DNA of 64,000 bases from Acetatifactor muris (GCA_023663635.1 JAMPHD010000003.1:1-64000), one strand, 5' to 3'. Counted from the stretch's first letter, positions 26,065-35,950 are shown. Numbers and translations: made by a program. The notes: a model not told the origin generated them from the sequence alone.

Positions 26065-28308
26065 ATGAACGAAAATGACAGAATCATAAGAACCGAATAT
26101 TCCGAGGAGATGCAGAAATCCTTTATAGACTATGCCATGAGCGTGATCGTGGCCCGCGCGCTTCCGGATGTCAGGGACGGCCTGAAACCCGTTCAGAGAA
26201 GGACGCTCTACGATATGCATGAGTTGGGCATCCGCTATGACAGACCTTACAGGAAGAGCGCCCGTATCGTGGGAGACACCATGGGTAAATATCATCCCCA
26301 TGGGGACAGCTCCATCTACGAGGCTTTAGTGGTGATGACTCAGGATTTCAAGAAGGGGATGCCCCTTGTGGACGGCCACGGCAATTTCGGCAATATCGAG
26401 GGAGACGGAGCCGCCGCCATGCGTTACACGGAGGCCAGACTGCAGAAGATCACGCAGGAGGCGTTTCTGGCGGACCTGGACAAGGATGTGGTGGACTTTA
26501 TTCCCAACTTTGACGAGACGGAGAAAGAGCCCGCCGTGCTGCCCGTAAAGATCCCCAATCTGTTGGTGAACGGTTCCGAGGGCATCGCCGTGGGTATGGC
26601 CACCAGTATCCCGCCCCACAATCTGCGGGAGGTCATCGACGCCACCAAGGCCTATATGATGAATGAAAATATCACCGATAAAGAACTGATGCGCTATATC
26701 AAGGGACCTGATTTTCCCACCGGCGGCATTGTCATCAACAAGGATGAGCTCTTGGAGATCTATGAGACCGGAGCGGGCAAGATCAAGATCCGCGGCAAGG
26801 TGGAGTTTGAACAGGCGAAGGGCGGCCGTACCAATGTGGTCATCACGGAGATCCCCTACACCATGATCGGCGCCAATATCGCCAAATTCCTCTCCGATGT
26901 GGCGGCGCTGTCGGAGACCAAGAAGACACAGGATATCGTGGATATTTCCAATCAGTCCTCCAAAGAGGGCATACGCATCGTCATTGAGTTGCGAAGGGAT
27001 GCGGACGCGGAAAATTTTGTCAATATGCTTTACAAGAAGACCCGTCTGGAGGATACCTTCGGGGTCAATATGCTGGCTATCGCCGATGGCAGACCGGAGA
27101 CCATGAGCCTGAGACAGATCATCAAGGCCAATGTGGATTTCCAGTATGAGATCGCCACCCGCAAATACACGAATCTCCTGGCGAAGGAGATGGAGCGCAG
27201 GGAGATTCAGGAGGGACTTATCAAGGCGTGCAATGTCATTGACCTGATCATCGAGATCCTGCGTGGATCCAAGGACCGCAACATGGCCAAGGCATGTCTG
27301 GTGGAGGGCCAAACGGACGGCATCCGCTTTAAGTCCAAGGAGTCCAAGATCATGGCGGCGCAGCTCGCCTTCACGGAGAAACAGGCCAACGCCATCTTGG
27401 AGATGCGCCTGTACAAGCTGATCGGTCTGGAGTTGGAGGCTCTGATCAATGAGCACGAGGAGACCCTTGCCAATATCTATCGCTATGAGGACATTCTGGA
27501 GCGGAAGGATTCCATGGCTCAGGTGATCATCAATGAATTGGAGGGATACCGACAGGAATACGGCCGTCCCCGCAGGACCGTCATTGAGAACGGGCAGGAG
27601 GCCGTCTATAAGGAGAAGGAATTGGAGGAGATGGATGTCATGTTCCTCATGGACCGTTTCGGCTACGCCAAGACCATCGATATGGCCACCTACGAGCGCA
27701 ACAAAGAGGCGGCGGACGGCGAGAACAGATTTGTCTTTCCCTGCAAAAATACGGGCAGGATCTGTCTGTTCACGGATATCGGACAGATGCATACCGTCAA
27801 GGTGTTGGATCTCCCCTTCGGCAAGTTTCGGGATAAGGGCGTGCCCATAGACAACGTGAGCAATTACAGTTCCGAGAAGGAGCAGCTTGTCTTCGTGACC
27901 AATCAGTCCGAGCTGAATCTGAAACAGGTGCTGTTTGTGACGGAGCAGTCCATGATGAAGGTCGTGGACGGCGGAGAGTTTGACGTGACCAAGCGCACGG
28001 TGGCCGCCACCAAGCTGAGCGAGGGCGACAGGCTGTTGAGCGTCATCACCCTCTATGATCAAAAAAATATCATATTGCAGTCCAAGGGCGGATATTTCCT
28101 GCGGTTTTCCGTGGAGGAGATCCCGGAGAAGAAGAAGGGCGCCGTGGGCGTCCGCGGCATGAAACTGGGAGAGAAGGACAGCTTGGAGGCGGTATACTAC
28201 ACCGGGAGTTCCGGGGATGCCGCCATCGAATACAAGTCCAAAATGATCGCGTTAAACGGGATCAAACTCGGAAAGAGAGACGGCAAGGGCGTGAAGATCC
28301 GCGCGTAA
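26065..28308 (+). CDS. parC: Type IIA topoisomerase cleavage subunit, ParC-like
   Basis: This subunit cuts and rejoins DNA in a type II topoisomerase. The 747-residue protein has the catalytic tyrosine Y121 (in AMRYTEARL). The quinolone-resistance region KYHPHGDSSIYEA carries Ser82 at the classic position, matching the quinolone-sensitive form. The C-terminal beta-pinwheel (from about residue 490) shows no GyrA box of the QRRGGKG kind in the first blade, where gyrases keep it. I therefore favour ParC (decatenase) over GyrA. It starts 3 bases after alkD. A palindromic repeat lies just past its stop. Confidence 0.8.
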   Translation: MNENDRIIRTEYSEEMQKSFIDYAMSVIVARALPDVRDGLKPVQRRTLYDMHELGIRYDRPYRKSARIVGDTMGKYHPHGDSSIYEALVVMTQDFKKGMPLVDGHGNFGNIEGDGAAAMRYTEARLQKITQEAFLADLDKDVVDFIPNFDETEKEPAVLPVKIPNLLVNGSEGIAVGMATSIPPHNLREVIDATKAYMMNENITDKELMRYIKGPDFPTGGIVINKDELLEIYETGAGKIKIRGKVEFEQAKGGRTNVVITEIPYTMIGANIAKFLSDVAALSETKKTQDIVDISNQSSKEGIRIVIELRRDADAENFVNMLYKKTRLEDTFGVNMLAIADGRPETMSLRQIIKANVDFQYEIATRKYTNLLAKEMERREIQEGLIKACNVIDLIIEILRGSKDRNMAKACLVEGQTDGIRFKSKESKIMAAQLAFTEKQANAILEMRLYKLIGLELEALINEHEETLANIYRYEDILERKDSMAQVIINELEGYRQEYGRPRRTVIENGQEAVYKEKELEEMDVMFLMDRFGYAKTIDMATYERNKEAADGENRFVFPCKNTGRICLFTDIGQMHTVKVLDLPFGKFRDKGVPIDNVSNYSSEKEQLVFVTNQSELNLKQVLFVTEQSMMKVVDGGEFDVTKRTVAATKLSEGDRLLSVITLYDQKNIILQSKGGYFLRFSVEEIPEKKKGAVGVRGMKLGEKDSLEAVYYTGSSGDAAIEYKSKMIALNGIKLGKRDGKGVKIRA

Positions 28309-28313
28309 GTCAC

Positions 28314-28370
28314 ATACCCCGCTGCAAGCAACGAGTATCAAGCTTGCAACGCTGCCGAGTAACGGGGTAT
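28314..28370 (+). repeat. Nested palindromic element after parC
   Basis: Outer arms ATACCCCG (28314-28321) and CGGGGTAT (28363-28370) enclose an inner stem TGCAAGC (28323-28329) with GCTTGCA (28342-28348). The sequence between 28317 and 28340 resembles the hairpin at 59075-59095, suggesting a dispersed repeat family. Confidence 0.6.
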
Positions 28371-28423
28371 CCGTATTGCGTCTGCGCACACTGCAAATCT
28401 GAAGAGACTGGAGAGATGAGACC

Positions 28424-28999
28424 ATGAGAGTCATCGCGGGAACTGCAAGAAGCCTTCCGCTGCGAACCCCGGCGGGGAGGGATACCAGACCGACCACGGA
28501 TCGCATCAAGGAGACTTTGTTCAATATTTTACAGCCCTATGTTCCGGGCGGCGTGTTCGTGGATCTGTTCAGCGGGAGCGGCGGGATCGGCATCGAAGCC
28601 ATCAGCCGCGGGGCGTTGAAGGCATATTTTGTGGAGAACGGCCGGGAGGCGCTCTCCTGTATTCAGCAAAATCTCTCATTTACGAAATTCGAGGACCGTG
28701 GTATAGTGATAAAGCAGGATGTGTTGGCGGCCCTCTCAGGCATCAGAGAAGACCGGGCGGATGTTATTTTTATGGATCCCCCCTACGGATTGGAATACGA
28801 GAAGCGGGTCCTGGAGTTGCTGAAAGGTCAGCGCTATGTGACGGAGGATACGCTGATCGTGGTGGAGGCCGAATTGCACACGCCTTTTGAATATCTGCAG
28901 GAATACGGCTACCGTATCGCCAAAGAAAAGAGATATAAGACCAACAAACATCTTTTCCTGAGATTGGAGGACCGGACACAGGGCCGGGCGGGAGACTGA
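28424..28999 (+). CDS. rsmD: 16S rRNA (guanine-N2)-methyltransferase RsmD
   Basis: RsmD methylates guanine 966 of 16S rRNA. The 191-residue product has the family start [13 protein letters not shown] and [15 protein letters not shown], an S-adenosylmethionine site ([19 protein letters not shown]), and the catalytic DPPYG near residue 117. GGAGAG precedes the ATG. It is followed 2 bases later by coaD, and the pair is found together in many Firmicutes, which supports both calls. The C-terminus ([14 protein letters not shown]) is typical. Confidence 0.93.
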   Translation: MRVIAGTARSLPLRTPAGRDTRPTTDRIKETLFNILQPYVPGGVFVDLFSGSGGIGIEAISRGALKAYFVENGREALSCIQQNLSFTKFEDRGIVIKQDVLAALSGIREDRADVIFMDPPYGLEYEKRVLELLKGQRYVTEDTLIVVEAELHTPFEYLQEYGYRIAKEKRYKTNKHLFLRLEDRTQGRAGD

Positions 29000-29001
29000 A
29001 C

Positions 29002-29508
29002 ATGAAGAGAGCTGTTTATCCGGGAAGCTTTGATCCCATGACATACGGACATTTGGATATTATCAGGAGAGCTGCCGAGACTTTTGACGAACTCACGGTC
29101 AGCGTGCTGAACAATAAAATAAAGACCCCGTTGTTTTCTGTGGAAGAACGTGTTAAGATATTAAGGGAAGCGACCAAAGACATACCCAATGTCAGGGTGG
29201 ACAGTTTTACCGGGTTGCTCATCAATTATGCCGCGGAGAATGATTTCCATATCTCCGTGAGAGGTCTGCGCGCCATCACGGACTTTGAGTATGAGCTGCA
29301 GATCGCCCAGACCAACAGCAAGCTCTCCCACGGGAATCTGGACACGATCTTTCTCACGGCGCGCTTAGAGTATGCGTACTTAAGTTCCTCCAGTGTGAAG
29401 GAGATCGCGAGTTTCGGCGGAGATATCAGTGAGTGTGTTCCTGAATTTGTGGCAAAGATGATCTATCAAAAATATAACAGGAATGATAAAGGAGAATCGA
29501 ATGAGTAG
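29002..29508 (+). CDS. coaD: Phosphopantetheine adenylyltransferase
   Basis: CoaD catalyses the fourth step of coenzyme A synthesis, adenylation of 4'-phosphopantetheine. The 168-residue length is normal. The nucleotidyltransferase motif appears as [11 protein letters not shown] (residues 6-16). The [19 protein letters not shown] block that binds the pantetheine arm is intact, and [21 protein letters not shown] forms the ISSS-type ATP motif. It follows rsmD after 2 bases and overlaps the next gene by 8 bases, so it is in an operon. Confidence 0.96.
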   Translation: MKRAVYPGSFDPMTYGHLDIIRRAAETFDELTVSVLNNKIKTPLFSVEERVKILREATKDIPNVRVDSFTGLLINYAAENDFHISVRGLRAITDFEYELQIAQTNSKLSHGNLDTIFLTARLEYAYLSSSSVKEIASFGGDISECVPEFVAKMIYQKYNRNDKGESNE

Positions 29509-30097
29509 CAGAATAGAACAGCTGATTGATGAAATAGAAGAATATATCGACAACTGCAAGCCTAAGTTCCTGTCTAACACGGATATCATCGTCAACAAGG
29601 ATGAGATGGACGAACTCCTCCGGGAACTCCGCATGAAGACGCCGGATGAGATCAAGCGGTATCAGAAGATCATCAGCAACAAGGAGGCGATCCTGCAGGA
29701 TGCCAGAGAAAAGGCCGAGGCTTTGATCAACGAGGCCACCGTACATACCAACGAGCTGATCAATGAGCATGAGATCATGCAACAGGCATATGCCCAGGCC
29801 AACGAGGTGGTGACCATGGCCACCGCTCAGGCGCAGGAGATTTTGGACAATGCCACCATGGAGGCCAACGCCGTGCGCGATGCCGCCATGCAGTATATGG
29901 ATGATATGTTGGCGCATCTGGAGAATGTGATCACGGCATCCACCCAGTCTGCCAACGCCAATTTTGAGAACCTGATCGGTTCTCTGAATCAGTATCGCGA
30001 CATCATTCAGTCCAATCGGCGGGAACTGCATCCCATAGAGGATCTGGAGACCGTGATCTTGGATGAATCGGAGGACGGGCCGAGCGTCATTTCCTGA
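29501..30097 (+). CDS. Coiled-coil protein next to coaD
   Basis: The 198-residue protein is almost entirely helical and charged, with a long heptad-like stretch rich in alanine and glutamate (about residues 55-160), resembling the ATP synthase b subunit or H-subunit stalk. No catalytic motif is visible. The start overlaps the coaD stop by 8 bases. AAAGGAG lies just upstream at about 29489, favouring ATG 29501 over 29483. A gene like this beside coaD is familiar to me from Lachnospiraceae, but its function is unknown. A strong terminator follows. Confidence 0.75.
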   Translation: MSSRIEQLIDEIEEYIDNCKPKFLSNTDIIVNKDEMDELLRELRMKTPDEIKRYQKIISNKEAILQDAREKAEALINEATVHTNELINEHEIMQQAYAQANEVVTMATAQAQEILDNATMEANAVRDAAMQYMDDMLAHLENVITASTQSANANFENLIGSLNQYRDIIQSNRRELHPIEDLETVILDESEDGPSVIS

Positions 30098-30127
30098 CCT
30101 TGGCGCATTGCCTGAGAATTTATTCAT

Positions 30128-30162
30128 AAAAACCGGTTTTCTCATAATGAAAGCCGGTTTTT
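30128..30162 (+). terminator. Strong terminator after the rsmD-coaD operon
   Basis: A 14-bp stem (30128-30141 with 30149-30162, one G-T pair) has a 7-base loop. Its right arm ends in a T5 run. It lies 31 bases after the stop codon of the coiled-coil gene and separates this operon from the amidase. Confidence 0.85.
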
Positions 30163-30185
30163 GCGATTATCGGGAGTGTTTATCC

Positions 30186-31565
30186 ATGAGACATACAAAG
30201 TATATGAAATATGTTTATCTTTTGACATTAAGCCTTCTGCTCAGTCTGATCCCGCAGACCACGGCCCGGGCGGCGGACAGAGTGCAGACCGTGGGAGACC
30301 AAGTCGTCATCGTCATCGATCCGGGGCACGGCGGCAGCAATCTGGGCACGGAATCAGGCCACACCATTGAGAAAGAGATGACCATGGTGACGGCCAAAGC
30401 CATGAAGAAGGAATTGGAACAGTATGACAATGTGACCGTATGGCTGACCCACACGGATGACAGGGATATGTCCCTGAAGGAGAGGGCAGAGTTCGCTGAG
30501 GAGAAGGGAGCCGATTTTCTCTTCAGCATCCACTACAATGCCTCCGAGAATCATACCATGTTCGGCACGGAGGTGTGGGTGTCCTGCGAGAAACCCTACA
30601 ATGCCTACGGCTATCAGTTCGGGTATCTGCATCTTCAATCCATGGCGGAGAAGGGATTGTTTGTGCGCGGTGTCAAAAACCGCAAGGACGACGGCAAAGA
30701 TTACTATGGGATCATACGGGAATCCGCGGCCAGATCGGTCCCCGCGGTCATTATAGAGCACTGCTATGTGGACGAGGAGCGGGATGCGGATTATATTCGC
30801 AATGAGGAGGACTATGCGGAGTTCGGGAGAGCGGATGCCCTCTCGGTGGCCAAATATTTCGGGCTGAAGAGCAGTCTTTTGGGTGTGGACTATAGCGCAG
30901 AACCCGCCAAACTGCAGCCGGCGTCCGCGGACAGTCTCGTGCAGTCTACGCTGACGGACAACTCAGCGCCGGATATCTGCGAGATCGAGCTGTTGGAATG
31001 CGATTATGAGACCGGCGAAGTGAGCCTTACGGTTCGGGCGGCTGACTATGACAGCCCGCTGATCTACTATGATTACAGCATTGACAACGGACAGTCCTGG
31101 ACGAGATTGGAGAGTTGGCCGGGGAGCGATACTCTGGCTTGGGAATACATGGATACCTTTCGGCTGAATCTCACCGTTCCGGCGGGCGTGCGGCCTGGTA
31201 TCGCACTGCGCGCCTACAATATATCGGATCTCTACAAGAAGAGCAATGTATTATACTTCGATCAGGCCATCGCCAAAAAGACGGAGAACGCTCCGGAGGG
31301 CGGCGCGGCCTTAGAGGGAGGACCCTCCGACGGGCAGACTGATACGGACACACCCGCCACGGAGCCGCCGGAGCATCCCCATAAATCCGTGGGGACCACC
31401 ACCTTTATGCCGGTGGTCACGGAGTCCGGGGAGGAAGATTCCCAAGTAGGCATCCTCACTTTCCTGAAATTCTGTCTGGTATTGGTGATCTTACTGTTCA
31501 TCATTGTGCTGATCGCCCAGACGGTGAGCTACAACAAACGCAGGAAACGCAGACAAAAGAGATAG
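30186..31565 (+). CDS. N-acetylmuramoyl-L-alanine amidase, membrane-anchored
   Basis: The enzyme cuts the bond between muramic acid and the peptide stem of peptidoglycan. The 459-residue product has a signal peptide (about 1-30) and an Amidase_3 catalytic domain with zinc ligands in IDPGHGG, the Glu in IEKEM, SIHYNAS and the catalytic Glu in VIIEHCY. A beta-rich region follows, then a low-complexity Pro/Glu/Gly linker and a C-terminal membrane segment with a basic tail (KRRKRRQKR). So the catalytic domain faces outward, held by the C-terminal anchor. ATG 30186 follows GGGAG. The end overlaps the converging YlbJ-like gene by 37 bases. Confidence 0.9.
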   Translation: MRHTKYMKYVYLLTLSLLLSLIPQTTARAADRVQTVGDQVVIVIDPGHGGSNLGTESGHTIEKEMTMVTAKAMKKELEQYDNVTVWLTHTDDRDMSLKERAEFAEEKGADFLFSIHYNASENHTMFGTEVWVSCEKPYNAYGYQFGYLHLQSMAEKGLFVRGVKNRKDDGKDYYGIIRESAARSVPAVIIEHCYVDEERDADYIRNEEDYAEFGRADALSVAKYFGLKSSLLGVDYSAEPAKLQPASADSLVQSTLTDNSAPDICEIELLECDYETGEVSLTVRAADYDSPLIYYDYSIDNGQSWTRLESWPGSDTLAWEYMDTFRLNLTVPAGVRPGIALRAYNISDLYKKSNVLYFDQAIAKKTENAPEGGAALEGGPSDGQTDTDTPATEPPEHPHKSVGTTTFMPVVTESGEEDSQVGILTFLKFCLVLVILLFIIVLIAQTVSYNKRRKRRQKR

Positions 31566-32470
31566 TAGACGGCGCTCAGACCCGTCAGTATCAGTTTGTG
31601 ACGCACATACTCCCCGATGGCAAGATCCGTGTCCCGAATACAGGTGTAGGTCTGGGCGATGCAGGACAGACCGCCGAAGGGCAGAAGGATCAGGGAGTAG
31701 ACCGGCATGCGGTCCTCAAGCAGCTTTAATCCGCCCGTGATCTCCAAAATGGGAGCCACAAATCGGGCGGGCCCGCCCGTGAGCAGATGGGGCAGGAGCA
31801 TCAGAAGATTAAAGAGGATCATGTATCCTCCCAACATCAACATGCTCTGCAGAGAGGAACGGATGGACTCATCCAGCGCATAGAGCAGCTTAAGCGGCGG
31901 CGCTGTGGCGCCTGGTTTCGGCGGCCGGCGGGAATCGCCCTGACGGCTTAGATCCCGAAAGCTTGTATATCGCAGCCACAGCCCATATAGGAGCGGAAGG
32001 CCGTACATCCCGATCAGACAGGGTATTGGACGGCGGCAGCCGATCAGGGGCAACGCGAAACTCACGAAATACACCGGACCGATATTGTTGCAGAATGCCA
32101 GAAGATAGGAGGCCTCTCTGCGATCGATCCCGCCGCGTGCATACAGATCGCTCACACATTTGGCTCCCATGGGGAAACCGCACATAAAGCCCATGATCAT
32201 CACATAACAGACATTGCGGCTCACGCGAAAGAGCGGTCCCACAAAGGGATAGACCAAAGTGGTGAACCCTTCCGTCAGCCCCATGCGGATCAGCGTCCCC
32301 GAGAGGATCATGAAGGGCAGGAGAGTGGGGATCATATTGTGATACCAAAGCTCCAGTCCCGTGGCCGCGTACTGCAGGCTCAGGCGGGAACGGGTGAGGA
32401 TACAGAAGGTCAACAGCAGGAACAATGCCGTGTAACATACATTCAAAAAGGGTGATCGACTCTTGCGCAT
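31529..32470 (-). CDS. YlbJ-like sporulation integral membrane protein
   Basis: YlbJ-family proteins are nucleoside-recognition-domain membrane proteins, and YlbJ is needed for normal sporulation in Bacillus. The 313-residue product has about eight hydrophobic segments. It shows the family patterns WYHNMIPTLLPFMILSG and GFMCGFPMGAKCVSDLY, and FCNNIGPVYFVSF, with a loop rich in Arg and Pro near the middle. The ribosome binding site is weak, so the start is less sure. It converges on the amidase gene, sharing 37 bases, and is divergent from the RsuA-HAD gene with a 57-base gap. Confidence 0.82.
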   Translation of the reverse strand: MRKSRSPFLNVCYTALFLLLTFCILTRSRLSLQYAATGLELWYHNMIPTLLPFMILSGTLIRMGLTEGFTTLVYPFVGPLFRVSRNVCYVMIMGFMCGFPMGAKCVSDLYARGGIDRREASYLLAFCNNIGPVYFVSFALPLIGCRRPIPCLIGMYGLPLLYGLWLRYTSFRDLSRQGDSRRPPKPGATAPPLKLLYALDESIRSSLQSMLMLGGYMILFNLLMLLPHLLTGGPARFVAPILEITGGLKLLEDRMPVYSLILLPFGGLSCIAQTYTCIRDTDLAIGEYVRHKLILTGLSAVYYLFCLRFLRLL

Positions 32471-32527
32471 CAGGCTTATCCATGGCGGGGATGTTGATTA
32501 CATTATATGAGACAGGTGGAACAAAAC

Positions 32528-33889
32528 ATGCGTCTGGACAAGTTCTTATGCCAAATGAATCTGGGAACCCGCACGGAAGTCAGACAGCTCATCCGCAGGA
32601 AACAGGTGCGCGTAAACGGCGCCACGGCGGTATCCGGAGATCAGCAGATCAATGAAGAGTCGGACAGGATAGACTGCGGCGGCCGGACGCTGTCCTATCA
32701 GTCACATGTCTATTATATGATGAACAAACCACAGGGAGTGGTGTCCGCCACCGAAGACGCTAAGGATACCACGGTGTCGGATCTGTTGCTTGGCCGGATT
32801 CCCGAGATCCACCGCGGCCGCAAGATCGTCCCGGCGGGGCGTCTGGACAAAGACACGGAGGGATTGCTGCTGCTCACGGATGACGGCGCGCTGGTCCACG
32901 AATTGCTCTCCCCGAGAAGGCATGTGGACAAGACTTATCTGGTGCACACTGCGGCCCCGGTATCCGAATCGGATATCCGGGCTCTGGAGACCGGGGTAGA
33001 CATTGGGGAGAAGAGAGATACCCTGCCCGCAAAGGTGGAGGTTTTGGCGCCGGACCGGATCCTTCTGACCATTCATGAGGGCAAATACCATCAGATCAAG
33101 CGCATGCTGCAGGCAGTGCGCAATGAAGTGGTCTCCCTCAAGCGGTTGCGTTTCGGCAATCTGTGCTTGGACGAGACTCTGGCGCCCGGAGAGTGCAGGG
33201 AACTGTCCGCCGCGGAAGTTTCCGCCCTTCGATGCAAGGCTCCCACGACGGATGACGTGGACGCGGTCATTTTTGATCTGGACGGCACATTGGTGGATTC
33301 CATGTGGATCTGGCGTCAGATCGACATAGAATATCTGGGTCGCTTTGACATTCCCCTGCCGGAGGGGCTGCAGGCGGCCATTGAGGGCAAGAGTTTTCAT
33401 GAGACCGCCGTATATTTCAAGGAACGCTTTCTCATCCCGGATTCTTTGGATGAGATCAAGGAGAATTGGAATGCCATGGCGCAGGACAAATACGAGCGGG
33501 AGGTTCCGTTAAAGCCGGGAGTCAGATCCTTTCTGGACAGATGCAAAGCCCGAGGGATCCGGCTTGGCATCGCCACCAGCAATTCCCGCGCGCTCATGGA
33601 CCGTATAGCGGCCGCGCACGGTCTGAGCGATTATTTTGACTGCATCATGACCGGATGTGACATACATAAGGGCAAACCCGCCCCGGATATCTATCTGGCG
33701 GTGGCGGAGCGGCTCGGTGTGAGCCCGGAGCGCTGTCTGGTGTTTGAGGACATCATTCCGGGGATACTCGCCGGCAAGAATGCCGGCATGAAGGTATGCG
33801 CCGTGGAGGATGCCTACTCCGCCGATGTGCGCAGCCAAAAGCAGGAACTGGCCGACTATTACATCACGGACTATGCGGTCTTGACTTAA
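32528..33889 (+). CDS. RsuA-type pseudouridine synthase fused to a HAD hydrolase
   Basis: The 453-residue product joins two complete proteins. Residues about 1-235 form an RsuA/RluB/E/F-type rRNA pseudouridine synthase with an S4 RNA-binding domain (MRLDKFLCQMNLGTRTEV) and the catalytic GRLDKDTEGLLLL. Residues about 245-453 form a HAD phosphatase of the beta-phosphoglucomutase type, with the nucleophile in DLDGTLVDS near residue 251, ATSNSR for motif II, and GKPAPD with FEDIIPG for the later motifs. ATG 32528 follows AGGTGG. All active-site residues look intact, so both parts may be active. The HAD substrate is unknown. Confidence 0.85.
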   Translation: MRLDKFLCQMNLGTRTEVRQLIRRKQVRVNGATAVSGDQQINEESDRIDCGGRTLSYQSHVYYMMNKPQGVVSATEDAKDTTVSDLLLGRIPEIHRGRKIVPAGRLDKDTEGLLLLTDDGALVHELLSPRRHVDKTYLVHTAAPVSESDIRALETGVDIGEKRDTLPAKVEVLAPDRILLTIHEGKYHQIKRMLQAVRNEVVSLKRLRFGNLCLDETLAPGECRELSAAEVSALRCKAPTTDDVDAVIFDLDGTLVDSMWIWRQIDIEYLGRFDIPLPEGLQAAIEGKSFHETAVYFKERFLIPDSLDEIKENWNAMAQDKYEREVPLKPGVRSFLDRCKARGIRLGIATSNSRALMDRIAAAHGLSDYFDCIMTGCDIHKGKPAPDIYLAVAERLGVSPERCLVFEDIIPGILAGKNAGMKVCAVEDAYSADVRSQKQELADYYITDYAVLT

Positions 33890-33915
33890 GCGGACTTCGG
33901 AAGGAGCAAACGACC

Positions 33916-35889
33916 TTGGACAATGCCGGCTTTTTGCCCATAAGCGCCGCCGACATGGCGGAGCGGGGCTTGGAACAATTGGATTTTGTCTATGTGACAG
34001 GGGATGCCTATGTGGATCATCCCTCCTTCGGACATGCCATCATCAGCCGCGTGTTGGAGTCCCACGGCTACAGCGTGGGCATCATCGCTCAGCCGGACTG
34101 GCGGGATGAGGGGAGTATCGCCATATTGGGCCGTCCCCGTCTGGCATTTATCGTCACGGGCGGCAATATGGACAGTATGGTGAATCACTATTCCGTCTCG
34201 GGAAAGAGACGTTCCACGGATGCCTACACCCCGGGCGGGGAGGCCGGGAAACGTCCGGATCACGCCACGGTGGTCTATGGCAATCTCATCCGCAGACGGT
34301 ACAGGGATGTGCCGGTCATCATCGGCGGCATCGAGGCCAGTTTGAGGCGTCTGGCTCATTACGATTACTGGTCCGATTCCTTCAAGCGATCTATTTTGTT
34401 GGACAGTCAGGCGGATCTGATCTCCTACGGCATGGGAGAGCGCTCCATCGTGGAGATCGCGGACGCTCTGAATGCGGGCATCCCGGTGCGGGATATCTGT
34501 TTCGTGCCGGGGACGGTCTACAAGACCAGGGATATCTCCGGAATTTGGCAGGGGATCACGCTGCCCTCCTACGAGACCATGAAGGAAGACAAGACCCGCT
34601 ACGCGGAGAGTTTCATGGTCCAATATGAGAACACCGACTCCTGTACGGGCAGACCGCTGTTGGAGCCCTATCCCAACGGAGTGTATGTGGTGCAGAATCC
34701 CCCTCAGCCTCCGCTGACCACGGAGGAGATGGACGCGGTGTACGCATTGCCCTATATGCGCGACTATCACCCGTCCTATGAGGAGAGGGGAGGCGTGCCC
34801 GCCATCCGGGAGATCAAATTCTCCATCATCAGTAACCGGGGCTGTTTTGGCGGATGCAGTTTCTGCGCTTTAACCTTCCATCAGGGGAGAACCGTACAGG
34901 TGCGCAGCCATGAATCCATATTGGAAGAGGCGAAACTGCTCATCCGGGATCCCGATTTCAAGGGATATATCCATGATGTGGGGGGACCCACGGCGAATTT
35001 CAGGCATCCCTCCTGTGAGAAACAACTGACCAAGGGCGTGTGCAAACACAGACAATGCCTTTTCCCCAAGCCCTGTCCCAATCTGTTGGCGGAGCACGGG
35101 GACTATCTGGAACTGCTGAGGAAACTGCGGGCGCTGCCCGGGGTGAAAAAGGTGTTTATCCGCTCCGGCATACGGTTTGACTATCTTCTGGCGGACCCGG
35201 ACGAGACCTTCTTTCGGGAGTTGGTGGAGCATCACGTCAGCGGTCAGCTCAAGGTGGCGCCGGAGCATATCTCCGATGCCGTGCTGCGCCGCATGGGAAA
35301 GCCGGAGAATGCGGTCTACAGGCGTTTTGTGGAGCAATATCGGAGATGGAATCAAAAGTTGGGCAAAAATCAATTTCTGGTCCCCTACCTCATGTCCTCC
35401 CATCCCGGCTCCACCCTGAAGGAGGCCATTGAGCTGGCGGAGTATCTGAGGGATCTGGGATATATGCCGGAACAGGTACAGGATTTCTATCCCACGCCCT
35501 CCACACTCTCCACCGTGATGTATTACACGGGACTGGATCCCAGGGATATGAAACCGGTGTATGTGTGCCGCAATCCCCATGAGAAGGCCATGCAGCGCGC
35601 GCTGATCCAGTATCGCGCTCCGCAGAATTACGAGCTTGTGCAGGAGGCGTTACTCAAATCGCACAGGCCGGATCTCATCGGTTTCGGCCCCAAATGTCTG
35701 ATCCGCCCCCGCAAAAATCCCTCCGCGCCGGGCCGAGGCGCACGGACGGAAGAGGCAGCAAGATCGTCCGCGGGACGGGGGCGTGCAGCGGACTCAAAAG
35801 CGGGATTGGGACCGGGATCAAGATCGGAATCAAGACCGAAGAAGAAAAAGACCATACGGAATACGCATGCCAAAAAGCGTCAAAATTAG
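33916..35889 (+). CDS. YgiQ-family (UPF0313) radical SAM protein
   Basis: Radical SAM enzymes use a 4Fe-4S cluster and S-adenosylmethionine for radical chemistry. The 657-residue protein has the cluster cysteines C310, C314 and C317 (in NRGCFGGCSFC) and a B12-binding-like N-terminal half. The function of YgiQ proteins is not established. A TTG at 33916 is the chosen start, since AAGGAG at 33901-33906 lies 9 bases before it and no suitable ATG is near. It starts 26 bases after the HAD stop. The last 50 residues are a basic low-complexity tail, ending with KKRQN. Confidence 0.85.
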   Translation: MDNAGFLPISAADMAERGLEQLDFVYVTGDAYVDHPSFGHAIISRVLESHGYSVGIIAQPDWRDEGSIAILGRPRLAFIVTGGNMDSMVNHYSVSGKRRSTDAYTPGGEAGKRPDHATVVYGNLIRRRYRDVPVIIGGIEASLRRLAHYDYWSDSFKRSILLDSQADLISYGMGERSIVEIADALNAGIPVRDICFVPGTVYKTRDISGIWQGITLPSYETMKEDKTRYAESFMVQYENTDSCTGRPLLEPYPNGVYVVQNPPQPPLTTEEMDAVYALPYMRDYHPSYEERGGVPAIREIKFSIISNRGCFGGCSFCALTFHQGRTVQVRSHESILEEAKLLIRDPDFKGYIHDVGGPTANFRHPSCEKQLTKGVCKHRQCLFPKPCPNLLAEHGDYLELLRKLRALPGVKKVFIRSGIRFDYLLADPDETFFRELVEHHVSGQLKVAPEHISDAVLRRMGKPENAVYRRFVEQYRRWNQKLGKNQFLVPYLMSSHPGSTLKEAIELAEYLRDLGYMPEQVQDFYPTPSTLSTVMYYTGLDPRDMKPVYVCRNPHEKAMQRALIQYRAPQNYELVQEALLKSHRPDLIGFGPKCLIRPRKNPSAPGRGARTEEAARSSAGRGRAADSKAGLGPGSRSESRPKKKKTIRNTHAKKRQN

Positions 35890-35950
35890 TAAATATAAGA
35901 TCAGTGGGCAACAGAATAATCATACAACCACTTGGAAGGGAGTCAAATCT

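Noticed and set aside
26326..28062. A 578-codon minus-strand frame opposite parC
   Set aside because: The same reason: parC is supported by its motifs, while the antisense reading has none.
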